DNA of 64,000 nucleotides from contig JAFLKN010000023.1 in assembly GCA_019163175.1 (NCBI GenBank), forward strand, positions 1 to 64,000, given 5' to 3'. This DNA comes from Prolixibacteraceae bacterium (GTDB taxonomy: Bacteria > Bacteroidota > Bacteroidia > Bacteroidales > Prolixibacteraceae). Below the pieces are notes generated by a model. It had not been told where the DNA came from and searched no databases. It was given only the letters and a program-made list of their open reading frames with translations. Position 1 is the first letter of the stretch, and each line of letters starts with the position of its first letter. Shown here in pieces: positions 19,719 to 28,641 of this stretch. The position numbers and the translations under genes are program-made.

Positions 19719-20990
19719 TCACCTGGCGTTAAAGATTATCCTATAAATCCGGCCATTCACATCATCAGAAACATACAAGGATCCATCAGGTCCCTGGGCT
19801 AATCCACAAGGCCGATGTTGGGCATCCCGCGGACTTTTAACGCTCTCCACTCCGGCAAAACCACTGGCAAAAATTTCCCAGCTACCTGCTGGAATAGCTC
19901 CTTTAAAAGGAACAAATACCACATAATAACCTTCCTGAGGTTGTGGCGCTCGGTTCCACGAACCATGAAAAGCTATAAAAGCACCGTTCTTGTATTTCTC
20001 AGGAAACATATCGCCAGTATAAAATAATACATCGTTTGGTGCTGTGTGGGCTGGGAATGCCAATAGTGGATCATCGGCAGAAGCGCAACGATCTTCTTTC
20101 TGACCATCGCCACCGTATTCGGGTCCAAGTACTTTTTTATTCAGCATCGGATCGAAATAACAGTAAGGCCATCCAAAATTTGAGCCGTCTTCTACCAGCA
20201 AAAATTCTTCAGCCGGAAGTTGTGAACTTTGCTCTTCAGTATACAATTCAGGATAAAATTGCGCCAACTGATCACGACCATGCTGCAAAGCGTATAGTTT
20301 ATTTTCGGTAGTGTTCCATGAAATAGCTACAGCATTGCGGATTCCTGTTGCAAAACGATACCCGTCTTTGGCCTGATCCTGATTTAATACATCGGCTTTA
20401 AACCGCCAGATACCACCATGAAGATCTAGTAGCGGGCATGGGTCAATTCCTTTCGAGCCTTTTGTACGATCCTCAATCTGACAAGCATTTGAGGGAGCTC
20501 CAACTGTAACGTACATATTCCCATTTTTATCAAAGGCTATTGGCTTGGTTGCGTGCTGATTTTCAGGAGTAAACCCGGCAGCTACAATTTCAGCATTGGC
20601 CGATGGCACCAATTCTCCTTCAGTAAGTTTATATCTGACAATCAAAGTATCGGCTCCGAAATAGAGATATCCGTTGTGTAATCCGATACCTGTACCCTCA
20701 TAAATTCCATGGTAATTAATCACATCAGCCCTTCCATCATTATTCTCATCGCGAAGACAAACAATTCCTCCACCATTTCTTACACGACTTAGCGAAACGT
20801 AAACATCTCCGTTTGAATTGATATCCAAATGCCTTGCATGACCAATCGAATCGGCATAGACCAGTGCCTTAAAACCTTCCGGAAGTTTTAGTCCGGCGTT
20901 ATCCTGATCTGCAAGAATTATTTTTTCAGTGTTTGTTTGGCAAGCAGTAAAAAAGGCCAGACAAATGATTAAAAAGCCAAATTGTTTCAT
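19719..20990 (-). CDS. PQQ-dependent sugar dehydrogenase-like lipoprotein
   Basis: A 423-residue six-bladed beta-propeller of the GSDH/sorbosone dehydrogenase family. The signal ends at the lipobox TAC (Cys17), so it is lipid-anchored. Family motifs include FATGIRNAVAISW, GSNFGWPYCYFDP, FIAFHGSWNRAPQP and the final blade GSLYVSDDVNGRIYRI. These proteins oxidise aldoses or other polyols with PQQ and pass electrons to a cytochrome, and the next gene encodes one. No PQQ synthesis genes are in the window, so the cofactor may come from outside, or the protein may work as a non-PQQ relative. No promoter box was found. Confidence 0.88.
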   Translation of the reverse strand: MKQFGFLIICLAFFTACQTNTEKIILADQDNAGLKLPEGFKALVYADSIGHARHLDINSNGDVYVSLSRVRNGGGIVCLRDENNDGRADVINYHGIYEGTGIGLHNGYLYFGADTLIVRYKLTEGELVPSANAEIVAAGFTPENQHATKPIAFDKNGNMYVTVGAPSNACQIEDRTKGSKGIDPCPLLDLHGGIWRFKADVLNQDQAKDGYRFATGIRNAVAISWNTTENKLYALQHGRDQLAQFYPELYTEEQSSQLPAEEFLLVEDGSNFGWPYCYFDPMLNKKVLGPEYGGDGQKEDRCASADDPLLAFPAHTAPNDVLFYTGDMFPEKYKNGAFIAFHGSWNRAPQPQEGYYVVFVPFKGAIPAGSWEIFASGFAGVESVKSPRDAQHRPCGLAQGPDGSLYVSDDVNGRIYRIIFNAR

Positions 20991-21162
20991 CTGTAGAGTA
21001 TTAGAATTAAAAATCGACCGTATATCTTAAGCCTTAAAACCTATACCAAGCCTATATTGTTCAAAAATCAGTCGTAATAAATCAAGGGGATTTTGATGCT
21101 ACAACTAGTCACGAAATAACAGAATAATGTAATTTCGCTCCTCTTTAAAAACTGCAAGAATT

Positions 21163-21531
21163 ATGAAAGGACTTTTGACAATTTTTTTGTTGATTCTGTC
21201 GAATTCGTTTATGACTTTGGCCTGGTATGGACATCTGAAATTCGGTGAACTAAAATGGTTTAGCAAACTGGGCATCGTGGCAATTGTATTGGTAAGCTGG
21301 GGAGTTGCCCTTTTTGAATACATGTTTCAGGTACCGGCAAACCGCATCGGCTACAAAGGTAATGGTGGTCCATTTTCGCTAATGGAGCTGAAAGTGATTC
21401 AGGAAGTAATTACCTTACTGGTTTTCACCGTATTTTCCGTAGTATTTTTTAAAAACGAAAATTTCAAGTTCAATCACCTGATTGGTTTTGTGTTCCTGAT
21501 TTTAGCTGTTTATTTCATTTTCAAGAAGTAA
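21163..21531 (+). CDS. DUF486/DMT family small membrane protein
   Basis: A 122-residue protein with four predicted membrane helices (about 3-20, 32-50, 70-90 and 100-119). The stretch FEYMFQVPANRIGYKGNGGPFSLMELKVIQEVITL is diagnostic for DUF486, a short relative of drug/metabolite transporters of unknown substrate. The stop overlaps the 3' end of the convergent acyltransferase gene by 11 bp. A near-consensus -7 box TAATTTCG lies upstream (about 21130). Confidence 0.88.
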   Translation: MKGLLTIFLLILSNSFMTLAWYGHLKFGELKWFSKLGIVAIVLVSWGVALFEYMFQVPANRIGYKGNGGPFSLMELKVIQEVITLLVFTVFSVVFFKNENFKFNHLIGFVFLILAVYFIFKK

Positions 21532-23335
21532 CCGCATTTTTCTCCCGGTTGGAATAATACTGCTGAAGCAACGAACCTTCGTTGATTTCTTTGGTGAATG
21601 ATTCGATTGTATTGATTGGTATATTAAAGGTATCAAGGGCAATCAAACCATCCAGACAGTTATTAAATTTCGGGTCGACATTAAATCCAATAATCTTCGC
21701 ATTCAGTTTGATGTATTTTTTCAGAAGTACCGGCAATCCTGAATTCATTTCATCCACATCACCAATAAATTTATCGAGTGAATTGATGTCGTTATCCATC
21801 GTTTGCATAATCACATTCAAATTCTGGTCTTCGGTTTTAAACTTGTACGAATTACGCGGGGTTATATTTTTAGCCAGATTCCAATCGAAATGATGAGCCA
21901 TAATAAACTTGATTATCATTTCCTTAGACGTTTTCGAATAATCGTCGCTAATGCTTACAGGCCCCATCCAATAACGGTATTCCGGATTTTTGAGCGTGAA
22001 ATACAAAATTCCTTTCCACAACAGGAAAAGAGGCATGGGTTTACGCTGATATTCTGCAACAACAAATGAGCGACCGAGCTCCATTGTTTGCATGAGCATA
22101 TCCTGAAGATCATCTTTAATCTTAAATAAACTCTGAATATAAAAGCCCCGCACACCAAACTTGTGCATAATTTCGGCGCCTTTTCCAATCCGATAGGCAC
22201 CGGCAATCATTTCAGTTTCGGTATCCCAAATAAACATCTGGTTGTAATACAAATCAAATTCATCCAGATCGATACTCCGGTTTGTGCCCTCACCTACCTG
22301 GCGGAAAGTAACTTCACGTAGACGGCCAATTTCAAGGAGAATTGACGGAATCCGTTTTGATGGTGCACAATAAACAGCATAATTCTTCAGTCGGAAAAGC
22401 AAAAATTCAGTTCCCATCTCCTGAAGTTCCTGAATAATTGTTTCGTGCGGAACAGGCTCAGCAACAGGCTCAACCTTTTGCTGCCGTTTGAGCGAATAGT
22501 TAAAAAACCGCTTTACCTCAATCTTTGAACATAGCAGATAGGATCTGGCACGTAAATATCTGCCATACTGGTATATATCCGAAAATTTATCCTGCTCAGT
22601 AACCGAAATTGGACTTCCAATCCGAATCTTTACCGGCCTTTTGTGACGATACAAAATTTCAGTCGGAAGTTTCATGTTTATCAGCGAAGGATGAATATTT
22701 CCCATCAGGTAAAACAGGCGACTGTTATTTCCCTGGAAATGAATGGGCACAACCGGAACTTTTTGCTGCTTGATGAATTTTAAAGTGGAATAATTCCACT
22801 GCTTATCCGATAGAATATGCATGGTATCAAACTGGGACACTTCTCCGGCCGGGAACACGCACAGGATACCACCTTCAGCCAAATGTCCGCTCGCTTTTTC
22901 AGTGCCTGAACTGGCAGAATCACGATCATTCTTTTTAACAAAAGGTGCTTCATCAAAAAAGAACTCTTTTATCGGATCAATCTTTTGGAGCAATTGGGTG
23001 GAAACAATCTTTATATCAGACCGTACCTTGCCAAGAATATGAATCAGTAAAATGCTTTCAAGTCCGCCAAAAGGATGGTTACAAACAACTATTGCCGGTC
23101 CTGATTTAGGGATTCGCCGCTGCAATTCGTCCCCGTCAAATACGAAATTAATCTTCAACAGAGCGATTAATTCTTCGACGAACTCGCGACCATTTTTATC
23201 GCCGATCTGGTTATAAACCTTGTTCAGTTTGTCAAAGCGAAGCAAAAGCATCAGGAATCGGGCAAAATGTTCGCCACCAATCAAACTAAGTTTGGGATTT
23301 GCTTTGAGTAGATCTTTCGGTTTAAATAGTTCCAT
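21521..23335 (-). CDS. Fused acyltransferase, OlsF-like (amino-acid lipid synthesis)
   Basis: A 604-residue two-domain protein. The N-terminal half (about 60-270) is a PlsC-type O-acyltransferase with NHPFGGLESILL as the NHX4D-like box and FPAGEVSQF as the glycine-rich acceptor motif. The C-terminal half (about 300-560) is a GNAT-type N-acyltransferase of the OlsB/hemolysin group (FRQVGEGTNRSIDLDEFDLYYNQMFIWD, VAEYQRKPMPLFLLWKGI). The same order is known in OlsF of Flavobacterium and Serratia, which makes ornithine lipid by N- then O-acylation; in Bacteroides the two activities make glycine lipids from separate genes. Amino-acid specificity cannot be read from the sequence. Confidence 0.85.
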   Translation of the reverse strand: MELFKPKDLLKANPKLSLIGGEHFARFLMLLLRFDKLNKVYNQIGDKNGREFVEELIALLKINFVFDGDELQRRIPKSGPAIVVCNHPFGGLESILLIHILGKVRSDIKIVSTQLLQKIDPIKEFFFDEAPFVKKNDRDSASSGTEKASGHLAEGGILCVFPAGEVSQFDTMHILSDKQWNYSTLKFIKQQKVPVVPIHFQGNNSRLFYLMGNIHPSLINMKLPTEILYRHKRPVKIRIGSPISVTEQDKFSDIYQYGRYLRARSYLLCSKIEVKRFFNYSLKRQQKVEPVAEPVPHETIIQELQEMGTEFLLFRLKNYAVYCAPSKRIPSILLEIGRLREVTFRQVGEGTNRSIDLDEFDLYYNQMFIWDTETEMIAGAYRIGKGAEIMHKFGVRGFYIQSLFKIKDDLQDMLMQTMELGRSFVVAEYQRKPMPLFLLWKGILYFTLKNPEYRYWMGPVSISDDYSKTSKEMIIKFIMAHHFDWNLAKNITPRNSYKFKTEDQNLNVIMQTMDNDINSLDKFIGDVDEMNSGLPVLLKKYIKLNAKIIGFNVDPKFNNCLDGLIALDTFNIPINTIESFTKEINEGSLLQQYYSNREKNAVTS

Positions 23336-23495
23336 ACAAAGAAATTATACGTTTTTACTTAAAACAGAAGTTGTTACAAATGTCTATCTTGTCCACATTA
23401 AAACCTTGACCGTATTGCAAAAGAATTCCTAAAAATGAACATTTTTTTTATTCAATTGTAAAAGGATTAGCTTAATTCGCTTAAAAATTTAGAAA

Positions 23496-25409
23496 TTGAA
23501 CATACTATATCAGAAATACGACATCAATCAGTGGTTGCCTACCACAAAAAAAGAGGTTGAATCGAGGGGTTGGGATAGTGTTGACGTGATCTTTTTTACC
23601 GGGGACGCTTATGTTGATCATCCGTCATTCGGGGCAGCCGTAATTGGCCGGATACTTGAAGCAGAAGGAATTCGTGTCGCCATCGTTCCACAGCCCAACT
23701 GGCAAGACGATTTGCGCGACTTCAAAAAACTGGGAAAGCCAAACCTCTATTTTGCAGTAACAGCCGGAAACATGGATTCGATGGTGAACCATTATACGGC
23801 CAACAAGCGCAAACGCTCAAACGATGCCTATACGCCGGGAGGACGGCAAGGCCAGCGCCCCGACTACGCCACAACGGTTTACTGCAACATCCTGAAAGAT
23901 TTGTTTCCTGATGTGCCTTTGGTTATAGGTGGTATTGAAGCGTCATTGCGCCGGGTCACCCATTACGATTACTGGAGCGACAAACTGAAACCTTCTATTC
24001 TGGTTGAATCGAGAGCAGATATGCTTTTCTACGGAATGGGCGAAAAATCCATACTGGAATACACTGACCTGATTAAAAAAGGTGTCGATTATAAAAAACT
24101 AACCAATATTCCGCAAACAGCCTTTCTCGTTCAGAAGAACGAAAGCTACGCGACCAATAAAAAGTGGAATAGTATCGACTTGTTTTCGTACGAAGAATGC
24201 CTGGAAGACAAAAAGAAGTATGCCAAAAACTTCATGCACATTGAAGAGGAATCGAACAAGGTTGAGGCCAACGTACTGAAGCAGGGAGTCGGCAATCAGC
24301 AGGTAATTATAAATCCGCCATGGCCGCCACTCGAAGAAAAGGAAATCGATCGTTTTTACGACTTGCCATTCACACGTCTGCCCCACCCGCGTTACAAAAA
24401 CAAGGAAGAAATTCCGGCCTACAACATGATTCGTCATTCGGTAAATATTCATCGCGGCTGTTTTGGAGGTTGCACGTTTTGCACCATTTCGGCGCATCAG
24501 GGTAAATTTATTGCCAGTCGTTCCGAAGAATCAATCCTGAAAGAGGTTGATAAACTAGTGCTGATGCCTGATTTTAAAGGATACATTTCCGATTTGGGCG
24601 GACCGTCGGCCAACATGTATAAAATGAAAGGTATTCACCAGGAAATCTGCAACAAATGCAAGCGGCCGTCGTGTGTTTTTCCTGATGTGTGTAAAAATCT
24701 GAATATCGACCACAAACCAATGCTTGATTTGTACAAAAAAGTGCGGCAGCATCCCGACGTGAAAAAGGCATTTATTGGCAGTGGAATTCGCTACGACATG
24801 ATCCTGAAGGAAACCAGTGATCCGCAAGTGAATAAAAACAACATGGAATACCTGCGAGAAGTGATCAAGCACCATGTTTCAGGAAGGTTAAAAGTGGCTC
24901 CGGAACATACTTCGGATCAGGTTTTGGATTTGATGCGAAAACCTTCGTTCAAACTTTTTCATAAACTGAACAAGGTTTTTCAGGAAATAAATAAAGAAGA
25001 AGGATTGAACCAGCAATTAATTCCATACTTCATTTCGAGCCATCCTGGTTGCGAAAATACCGACATGGCTAATCTGGCTATTGAAACCAAACAACTCGAT
25101 TTTAAACTCGAACAGGTTCAGGATTTCACACCAACACCAATGACACTGGCGACTGTAATTTATTACACAGGCTACCATCCATACACCATGCAAAAGGTTT
25201 TCACTGCCAAAAATCAGAAGGAAAAACTGGCGCAACGCAAGTATTTTTTCTGGTACCAGCGCGAATACCATCAGGAAATAAAAAACGAATTGCTTCGTTT
25301 AAACCGCAGAGACTTGCTTGATGGATTGTTTGGGAAGGCCTCCCCTAGCCCCTCCGAAGGAGGGGAACAAAAACACAAGCGCAGACCAACCAAACCATTT
25401 AACCATTAA
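23496..25409 (+). CDS. YgiQ-family radical SAM protein
   Basis: A 637-residue radical SAM protein. The 4Fe-4S site is RGCFGGCTFC (Cys322, Cys326, Cys329). The N-terminal B12-binding-like region holds GDAYVDHPSFGAAVIGRILE and GGIEASLRR, and a Cys cluster CNKCKRPSCVFPDVC follows the core. The family's reaction is unknown. The best start is a TTG codon (MNILYQKYDINQWLPTTKKEV), since homology begins right there and no ATG is available. The last 25 or so codons (KASPSPSEGGEQKHKRRPTKPFNH) are not family sequence: they are translated from two intergenic repeats described separately. Confidence 0.93.
   Translation: MNILYQKYDINQWLPTTKKEVESRGWDSVDVIFFTGDAYVDHPSFGAAVIGRILEAEGIRVAIVPQPNWQDDLRDFKKLGKPNLYFAVTAGNMDSMVNHYTANKRKRSNDAYTPGGRQGQRPDYATTVYCNILKDLFPDVPLVIGGIEASLRRVTHYDYWSDKLKPSILVESRADMLFYGMGEKSILEYTDLIKKGVDYKKLTNIPQTAFLVQKNESYATNKKWNSIDLFSYEECLEDKKKYAKNFMHIEEESNKVEANVLKQGVGNQQVIINPPWPPLEEKEIDRFYDLPFTRLPHPRYKNKEEIPAYNMIRHSVNIHRGCFGGCTFCTISAHQGKFIASRSEESILKEVDKLVLMPDFKGYISDLGGPSANMYKMKGIHQEICNKCKRPSCVFPDVCKNLNIDHKPMLDLYKKVRQHPDVKKAFIGSGIRYDMILKETSDPQVNKNNMEYLREVIKHHVSGRLKVAPEHTSDQVLDLMRKPSFKLFHKLNKVFQEINKEEGLNQQLIPYFISSHPGCENTDMANLAIETKQLDFKLEQVQDFTPTPMTLATVIYYTGYHPYTMQKVFTAKNQKEKLAQRKYFFWYQREYHQEIKNELLRLNRRDLLDGLFGKASPSPSEGGEQKHKRRPTKPFNH
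25341..25366. repeat. GC-rich hairpin repeat inside ygiQ 3' end
   Basis: CCCCTCC (25349-25355) and GGAGGGG (25359-25365) form a 7-bp stem over a GAA triloop, preceded by TCCCCTAG. Hairpins of this CCCCTAGCCCCTCCGAAGG type are familiar to me as dispersed intergenic repeats in Bacteroidota. Here it lies in the ygiQ reading frame and encodes SPSPSEGG. Confidence 0.7.
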
Positions 25410-25423
25410 CCATTTACCATTAA
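25394..25423. repeat. Short tandem repeat ACCATTWA
   Basis: Four near-identical 7-8 bp units of the form ACCATT(T/A)A follow one another. The first two encode the end of ygiQ (PFNH) and its TAA stop; the rest is spacer before the DUF4197 gene. Confidence 0.65.
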
Positions 25424-25432
25424 TCCCTTGCA

Positions 25433-26188
25433 ATGCGTACAATAAAAATCACTATCCTTCTGCTAAGCTCATTTTTCCTGAATTCGTGTGCGGAACTGAC
25501 TCAAATAGCCCAATCAGCAGCAGCACAAAATTTGCCGCTCACCAATGCCGAAATTGTTGGTGGTCTGAAAGATGCACTTTTGGTTGGAACCGACAGTTCG
25601 GTCAACCGTTTATCGGCAATTGATGGATACCTGAAAGATCAGGCAGTTAAAATTCTGCTGCCTCCTGAAGCCAAAAATATAACCGATCACATTTCGAAAC
25701 TGCCCGGTGGTGCCAAATTGGTTGATGATGTAATTGTGCGCGTTAACCGTGCTGCGGAAGATGCTGCCAAAGGAGCCAAACCGATTTTCGTAAACAGCGT
25801 GAAAGAAATGACGTTTACCGATGCCTTGCAAATTCTGAAAGGCCCGGATAACGCGGCTACCCAATATTTCAAGCTGAAAACATCGGCTCAACTGGGCGAA
25901 TTGTATCGCCCAAAAATTCGTGAATCGCTGAACAAAGGTTTGGTTGCAGGCATTTCAACACAACAATCGTGGAACGAACTGACTACACAATGGAACAAGC
26001 TGGCAGGTTCGTCGATTGGCAAAATTGGCGGCTTAAAAACAGTAGATGTAAAACTGGAAGATTACATTCTGCAACAAGCGTTAAACGGCATGTTCCTGAA
26101 AATTGAAGAAAGGGAAAAAGACATCCGCAGCAATGCCAGTGCCAGAGTTACGGTCTTGCTAAAAAGAGTTTTCGGAAGTCCTAAATAA
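25433..26188 (+). CDS. DUF4197 lipoprotein
   Basis: A 251-residue exported protein with lipobox FLNSC (Cys19). The mature part is one DUF4197 domain: LTNAEIVGGLKDALLVGTDSSVNRLSAIDGYLKD and FTDALQILKGPDNAATQYFKLKTSAQLGELYRPKI are recognisable conserved segments. Structure-wise it is all-helical; function is unknown. It lies 23 nt downstream of ygiQ, so co-transcription is possible. The codon usage resembles its neighbours. Confidence 0.87.
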   Translation: MRTIKITILLLSSFFLNSCAELTQIAQSAAAQNLPLTNAEIVGGLKDALLVGTDSSVNRLSAIDGYLKDQAVKILLPPEAKNITDHISKLPGGAKLVDDVIVRVNRAAEDAAKGAKPIFVNSVKEMTFTDALQILKGPDNAATQYFKLKTSAQLGELYRPKIRESLNKGLVAGISTQQSWNELTTQWNKLAGSSIGKIGGLKTVDVKLEDYILQQALNGMFLKIEEREKDIRSNASARVTVLLKRVFGSPK

Positions 26189-26290
26189 CCGGAACAGCAG
26201 TTTCACACCTTCAAAGCCAGCGTTTGGTAATTACTGCAAATTTTGCAAACTCAATTAATTCTGAACTGTTTTAATCTTAAAAAACGCACC

Positions 26291-26830
26291 ATGAAGGGAA
26301 TCATATTTACCGAGTTTATAGAAATGGTTGAAGCTAAATTCGGAATGGAAATTACGGATGCTATTATTCAAAATTCTCAACTGAAATCAGGGGGAATTTA
26401 TACCGCAGTCGGAACCTACGATTTTGGCGAAATGGTCTCACTGGTTGTAAACCTGAGCAAAAAGACGAAAATCGAAGTTCCGCTCCTGTTAAATGTATTT
26501 GGAGAACATTTATTTGGTCATTTTACCAAAAATTACAAATCGATGATCGGCCATTCAAAAAACACTTTCGATATGCTCGAAATCATCGATCAGGTTATAC
26601 ATGTTGAAGTAGAGAAATTATATCCCGATGCTCAACTTCCCAAAATTACTACCAGTCGGATTTCTGAAAATGAAATGATTCTTGATTATTGTTCCGAACG
26701 GAAAATGGCCGATCTGGCCTATGGGCTGATCCTTGGCTGTCAGACACATTTTAAAGAAGAATTCAGAATTGATAAGGAATATCTTGAAGCTGATGGTTCT
26801 CATGTTCGTTTCCATTTAATCCGAAAATAG
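26291..26830 (+). CDS. H-NOX heme nitric-oxide-binding sensor protein
   Basis: A 179-residue stand-alone H-NOX domain. The proximal heme ligand is His104 in IDQVIHVEVEKLYP, and the propionate-binding Y-x-S-x-R motif is Tyr133-Ser135-Arg137 (DYCSERK). Length and the opening MKGIIFTEFIEMVE match bacterial NO sensors such as the Shewanella one. I start at ATG 26291; the frame is open for 16 more codons upstream, but these are not family sequence. NO binding is expected to break the His-iron bond and change kinase activity. The kinase gene starts 6 nt after its stop, so the two are almost certainly partners. Confidence 0.93.
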   Translation: MKGIIFTEFIEMVEAKFGMEITDAIIQNSQLKSGGIYTAVGTYDFGEMVSLVVNLSKKTKIEVPLLLNVFGEHLFGHFTKNYKSMIGHSKNTFDMLEIIDQVIHVEVEKLYPDAQLPKITTSRISENEMILDYCSERKMADLAYGLILGCQTHFKEEFRIDKEYLEADGSHVRFHLIRK

Positions 26831-26836
26831 CCAAAG

Positions 26837-28189
26837 ATGTCAGGTGATCAAACTGAACTGTTAAAACGAGCTTTTGAGCGTGAGCGACTTGCAAGAAAAG
26901 AAGCTGAGGCGATTATTGAGCAGAAATCACTTGAGATATATTACCGGAATGAAGAGCTGAAAGAACTCAACAATTCGCTTGAGCAGCGCATTGCAGAACG
27001 AACCAGTGAAATTGAACGTTCGCGAAAGGATCTGCAGAATGCCAAAGAAGTAGCAGAAAATGCAACCAAAGCGAAATCAGATTTCCTGTCAAACATGAGT
27101 CACGAAATCCGGACCCCTCTTAATGCCATCATTGGACTGTCGAATTTATTGATGGCAAAAAATCAAAATGCAGAAAACCGGAAAATGCTCAAATCCCTCG
27201 ATTTTTCGGCCAATTCACTTTTGGCGCTTATCAACGATATTCTTGATTTTTCGAAGATTGAAGCCGGAAAAATATCGTTCGAACAACACAATTTTAACTT
27301 GAAAGAACTTTTTTATGAGTTAAACAATTCATTTTCATTAAAAGCTGGCCAGAAAAATTTACAGTATGCCGAACATACCGATCCAGCCATTCCGGACTAT
27401 CTTATTGGTGATTCGCTTAAATTAAATCAGATCCTCTCAAATTTGCTAAGCAATGCCCTGAAATTTACTAGTGAAGGAAATATCAGCATCGGATCAAAGT
27501 TGGAATCCAGAAATGAAGACCATTTGGTCATCCAGTTTTCTGTATCAGATACAGGTATCGGAATTCCGGTTGACAAGGCTCATCTTTTATTCAACAGCTT
27601 TAGTCAGACAAACAGCTCCATCACTCGTAAATATGGCGGAACAGGTCTCGGGCTAAGCATCTCGCACAAACTGACCGAATTGCAGGGAGGTAAAATGTGG
27701 TTCGAAAGTGTTGAAAACAAAGGAACCACCTTTTTCTTCACCTTGCCTTTCAAGCTTGGATTTCAGGAAATAAAAACGGAAAAACAGCAGGACAATACAA
27801 AACTAAAAGATAAAAAAATATTGCTGGTCGAAGACAATAAAATTAATCAGTTTGTAGCAAGTAAAATCCTTCAGACGGTTGGTATTTTGGTTGATATTGC
27901 TGGCAGCGGACAGGATGCCATCACTTTAACAAATGACATTAAGTACGACTTAATCCTGATGGATCTACACATGCCCGATATGGATGGCTTTGAAACAGTT
28001 TTGCACATCAAAAAAATGAAGCAGTTGAATCAGAACTGGGAAACGCCTATTATTGCTTTTTCGGCTGATGCATTTTCGGAAACCAAAGAAATTGTTTTGA
28101 AAGCCGGATTTGATGACTTTGTCAGTAAACCTATCATCAAGGAAGATTTAATCCTGAAAATTGTCCAATTGATACCTTCAACAACATGA
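26837..28189 (+). CDS. Soluble hybrid histidine kinase, H-NOX partner
   Basis: A 450-residue protein without membrane segments or a sensor domain. A long N-terminal coiled coil (about 1-75, including EQRIAERTSEIERSRKDLQ) leads into the dimerisation helix with His89 (SNMSHEIRTPLNAI). The ATPase domain has NLLSNALKFT, DTGIGI and GTGLGLS. A C-terminal receiver (about 328-448) has Asp376 (LMDLHMPDMDG) and the SKP lysine. Lack of its own input domain, plus the H-NOX gene 6 nt upstream, means the sensor is supplied in trans. Its stop overlaps the next start in ATGA. No output domain is attached, so a phosphotransfer protein or regulator elsewhere is needed. Confidence 0.93.
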   Translation: MSGDQTELLKRAFERERLARKEAEAIIEQKSLEIYYRNEELKELNNSLEQRIAERTSEIERSRKDLQNAKEVAENATKAKSDFLSNMSHEIRTPLNAIIGLSNLLMAKNQNAENRKMLKSLDFSANSLLALINDILDFSKIEAGKISFEQHNFNLKELFYELNNSFSLKAGQKNLQYAEHTDPAIPDYLIGDSLKLNQILSNLLSNALKFTSEGNISIGSKLESRNEDHLVIQFSVSDTGIGIPVDKAHLLFNSFSQTNSSITRKYGGTGLGLSISHKLTELQGGKMWFESVENKGTTFFFTLPFKLGFQEIKTEKQQDNTKLKDKKILLVEDNKINQFVASKILQTVGILVDIAGSGQDAITLTNDIKYDLILMDLHMPDMDGFETVLHIKKMKQLNQNWETPIIAFSADAFSETKEIVLKAGFDDFVSKPIIKEDLILKIVQLIPSTT

Positions 28190-28641
28190 AAATTGAACTT
28201 TCTGACCTTCGTGAAGCCAACCAGCTGATTGATATTCTTTTTTCAGAAAATTCACAACCGGTTTACCTGATTGATGAATCGAAGAAAATAAGATATTCGA
28301 ATCCTGCCTTTTCAGTCTTCCTGAAAAAACATCCCGATGAAATTCAAAACCGCAATTTTTGTGAAACCATGGATTGTGCGTATTACACGACAAATGATGA
28401 ACCTGAAAATCCTTACTGCAAAACATGCCGGCTTGACGAACTGATTCCACCAAACGGAGATAAAAACATAGCTGTTGTCAGGCAGTTTAAACTAGGTAGT
28501 GAAATTTGCATAAAATATGTTCATTTTAATACGTTTGAAGTACAAGTACAAAATGAAAAACTTTCCATGGTCTTGATCAGTGATCTGACGGATTCGATTC
28601 AACTTAAAATTGAATCAGGAGAAATCACCGGCATTGAATAA
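28186..28641 (+). CDS. Small PAS-like protein with Cys cluster
   Basis: A 151-residue soluble protein translationally coupled (ATGA overlap) to the hybrid kinase. The first half looks like a PAS fold (LIDILFSENSQPVYLIDESKKIRYSNPAFSVFL). A four-cysteine cluster follows: Cys59, Cys64, Cys78 and Cys81 (Cx4C, 13 residues, Cx2C). Similar Cys motifs at this point of PAS domains in other signalling proteins suggest a metal or redox site. A beta-rich end follows. With its neighbours it probably extends the H-NOX pathway, either as second sensor or as adaptor. The 3' end overlaps the convergent radical SAM gene by 27 bp. Function is inferred from context only. Confidence 0.75.
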   Translation: MKIELSDLREANQLIDILFSENSQPVYLIDESKKIRYSNPAFSVFLKKHPDEIQNRNFCETMDCAYYTTNDEPENPYCKTCRLDELIPPNGDKNIAVVRQFKLGSEICIKYVHFNTFEVQVQNEKLSMVLISDLTDSIQLKIESGEITGIE

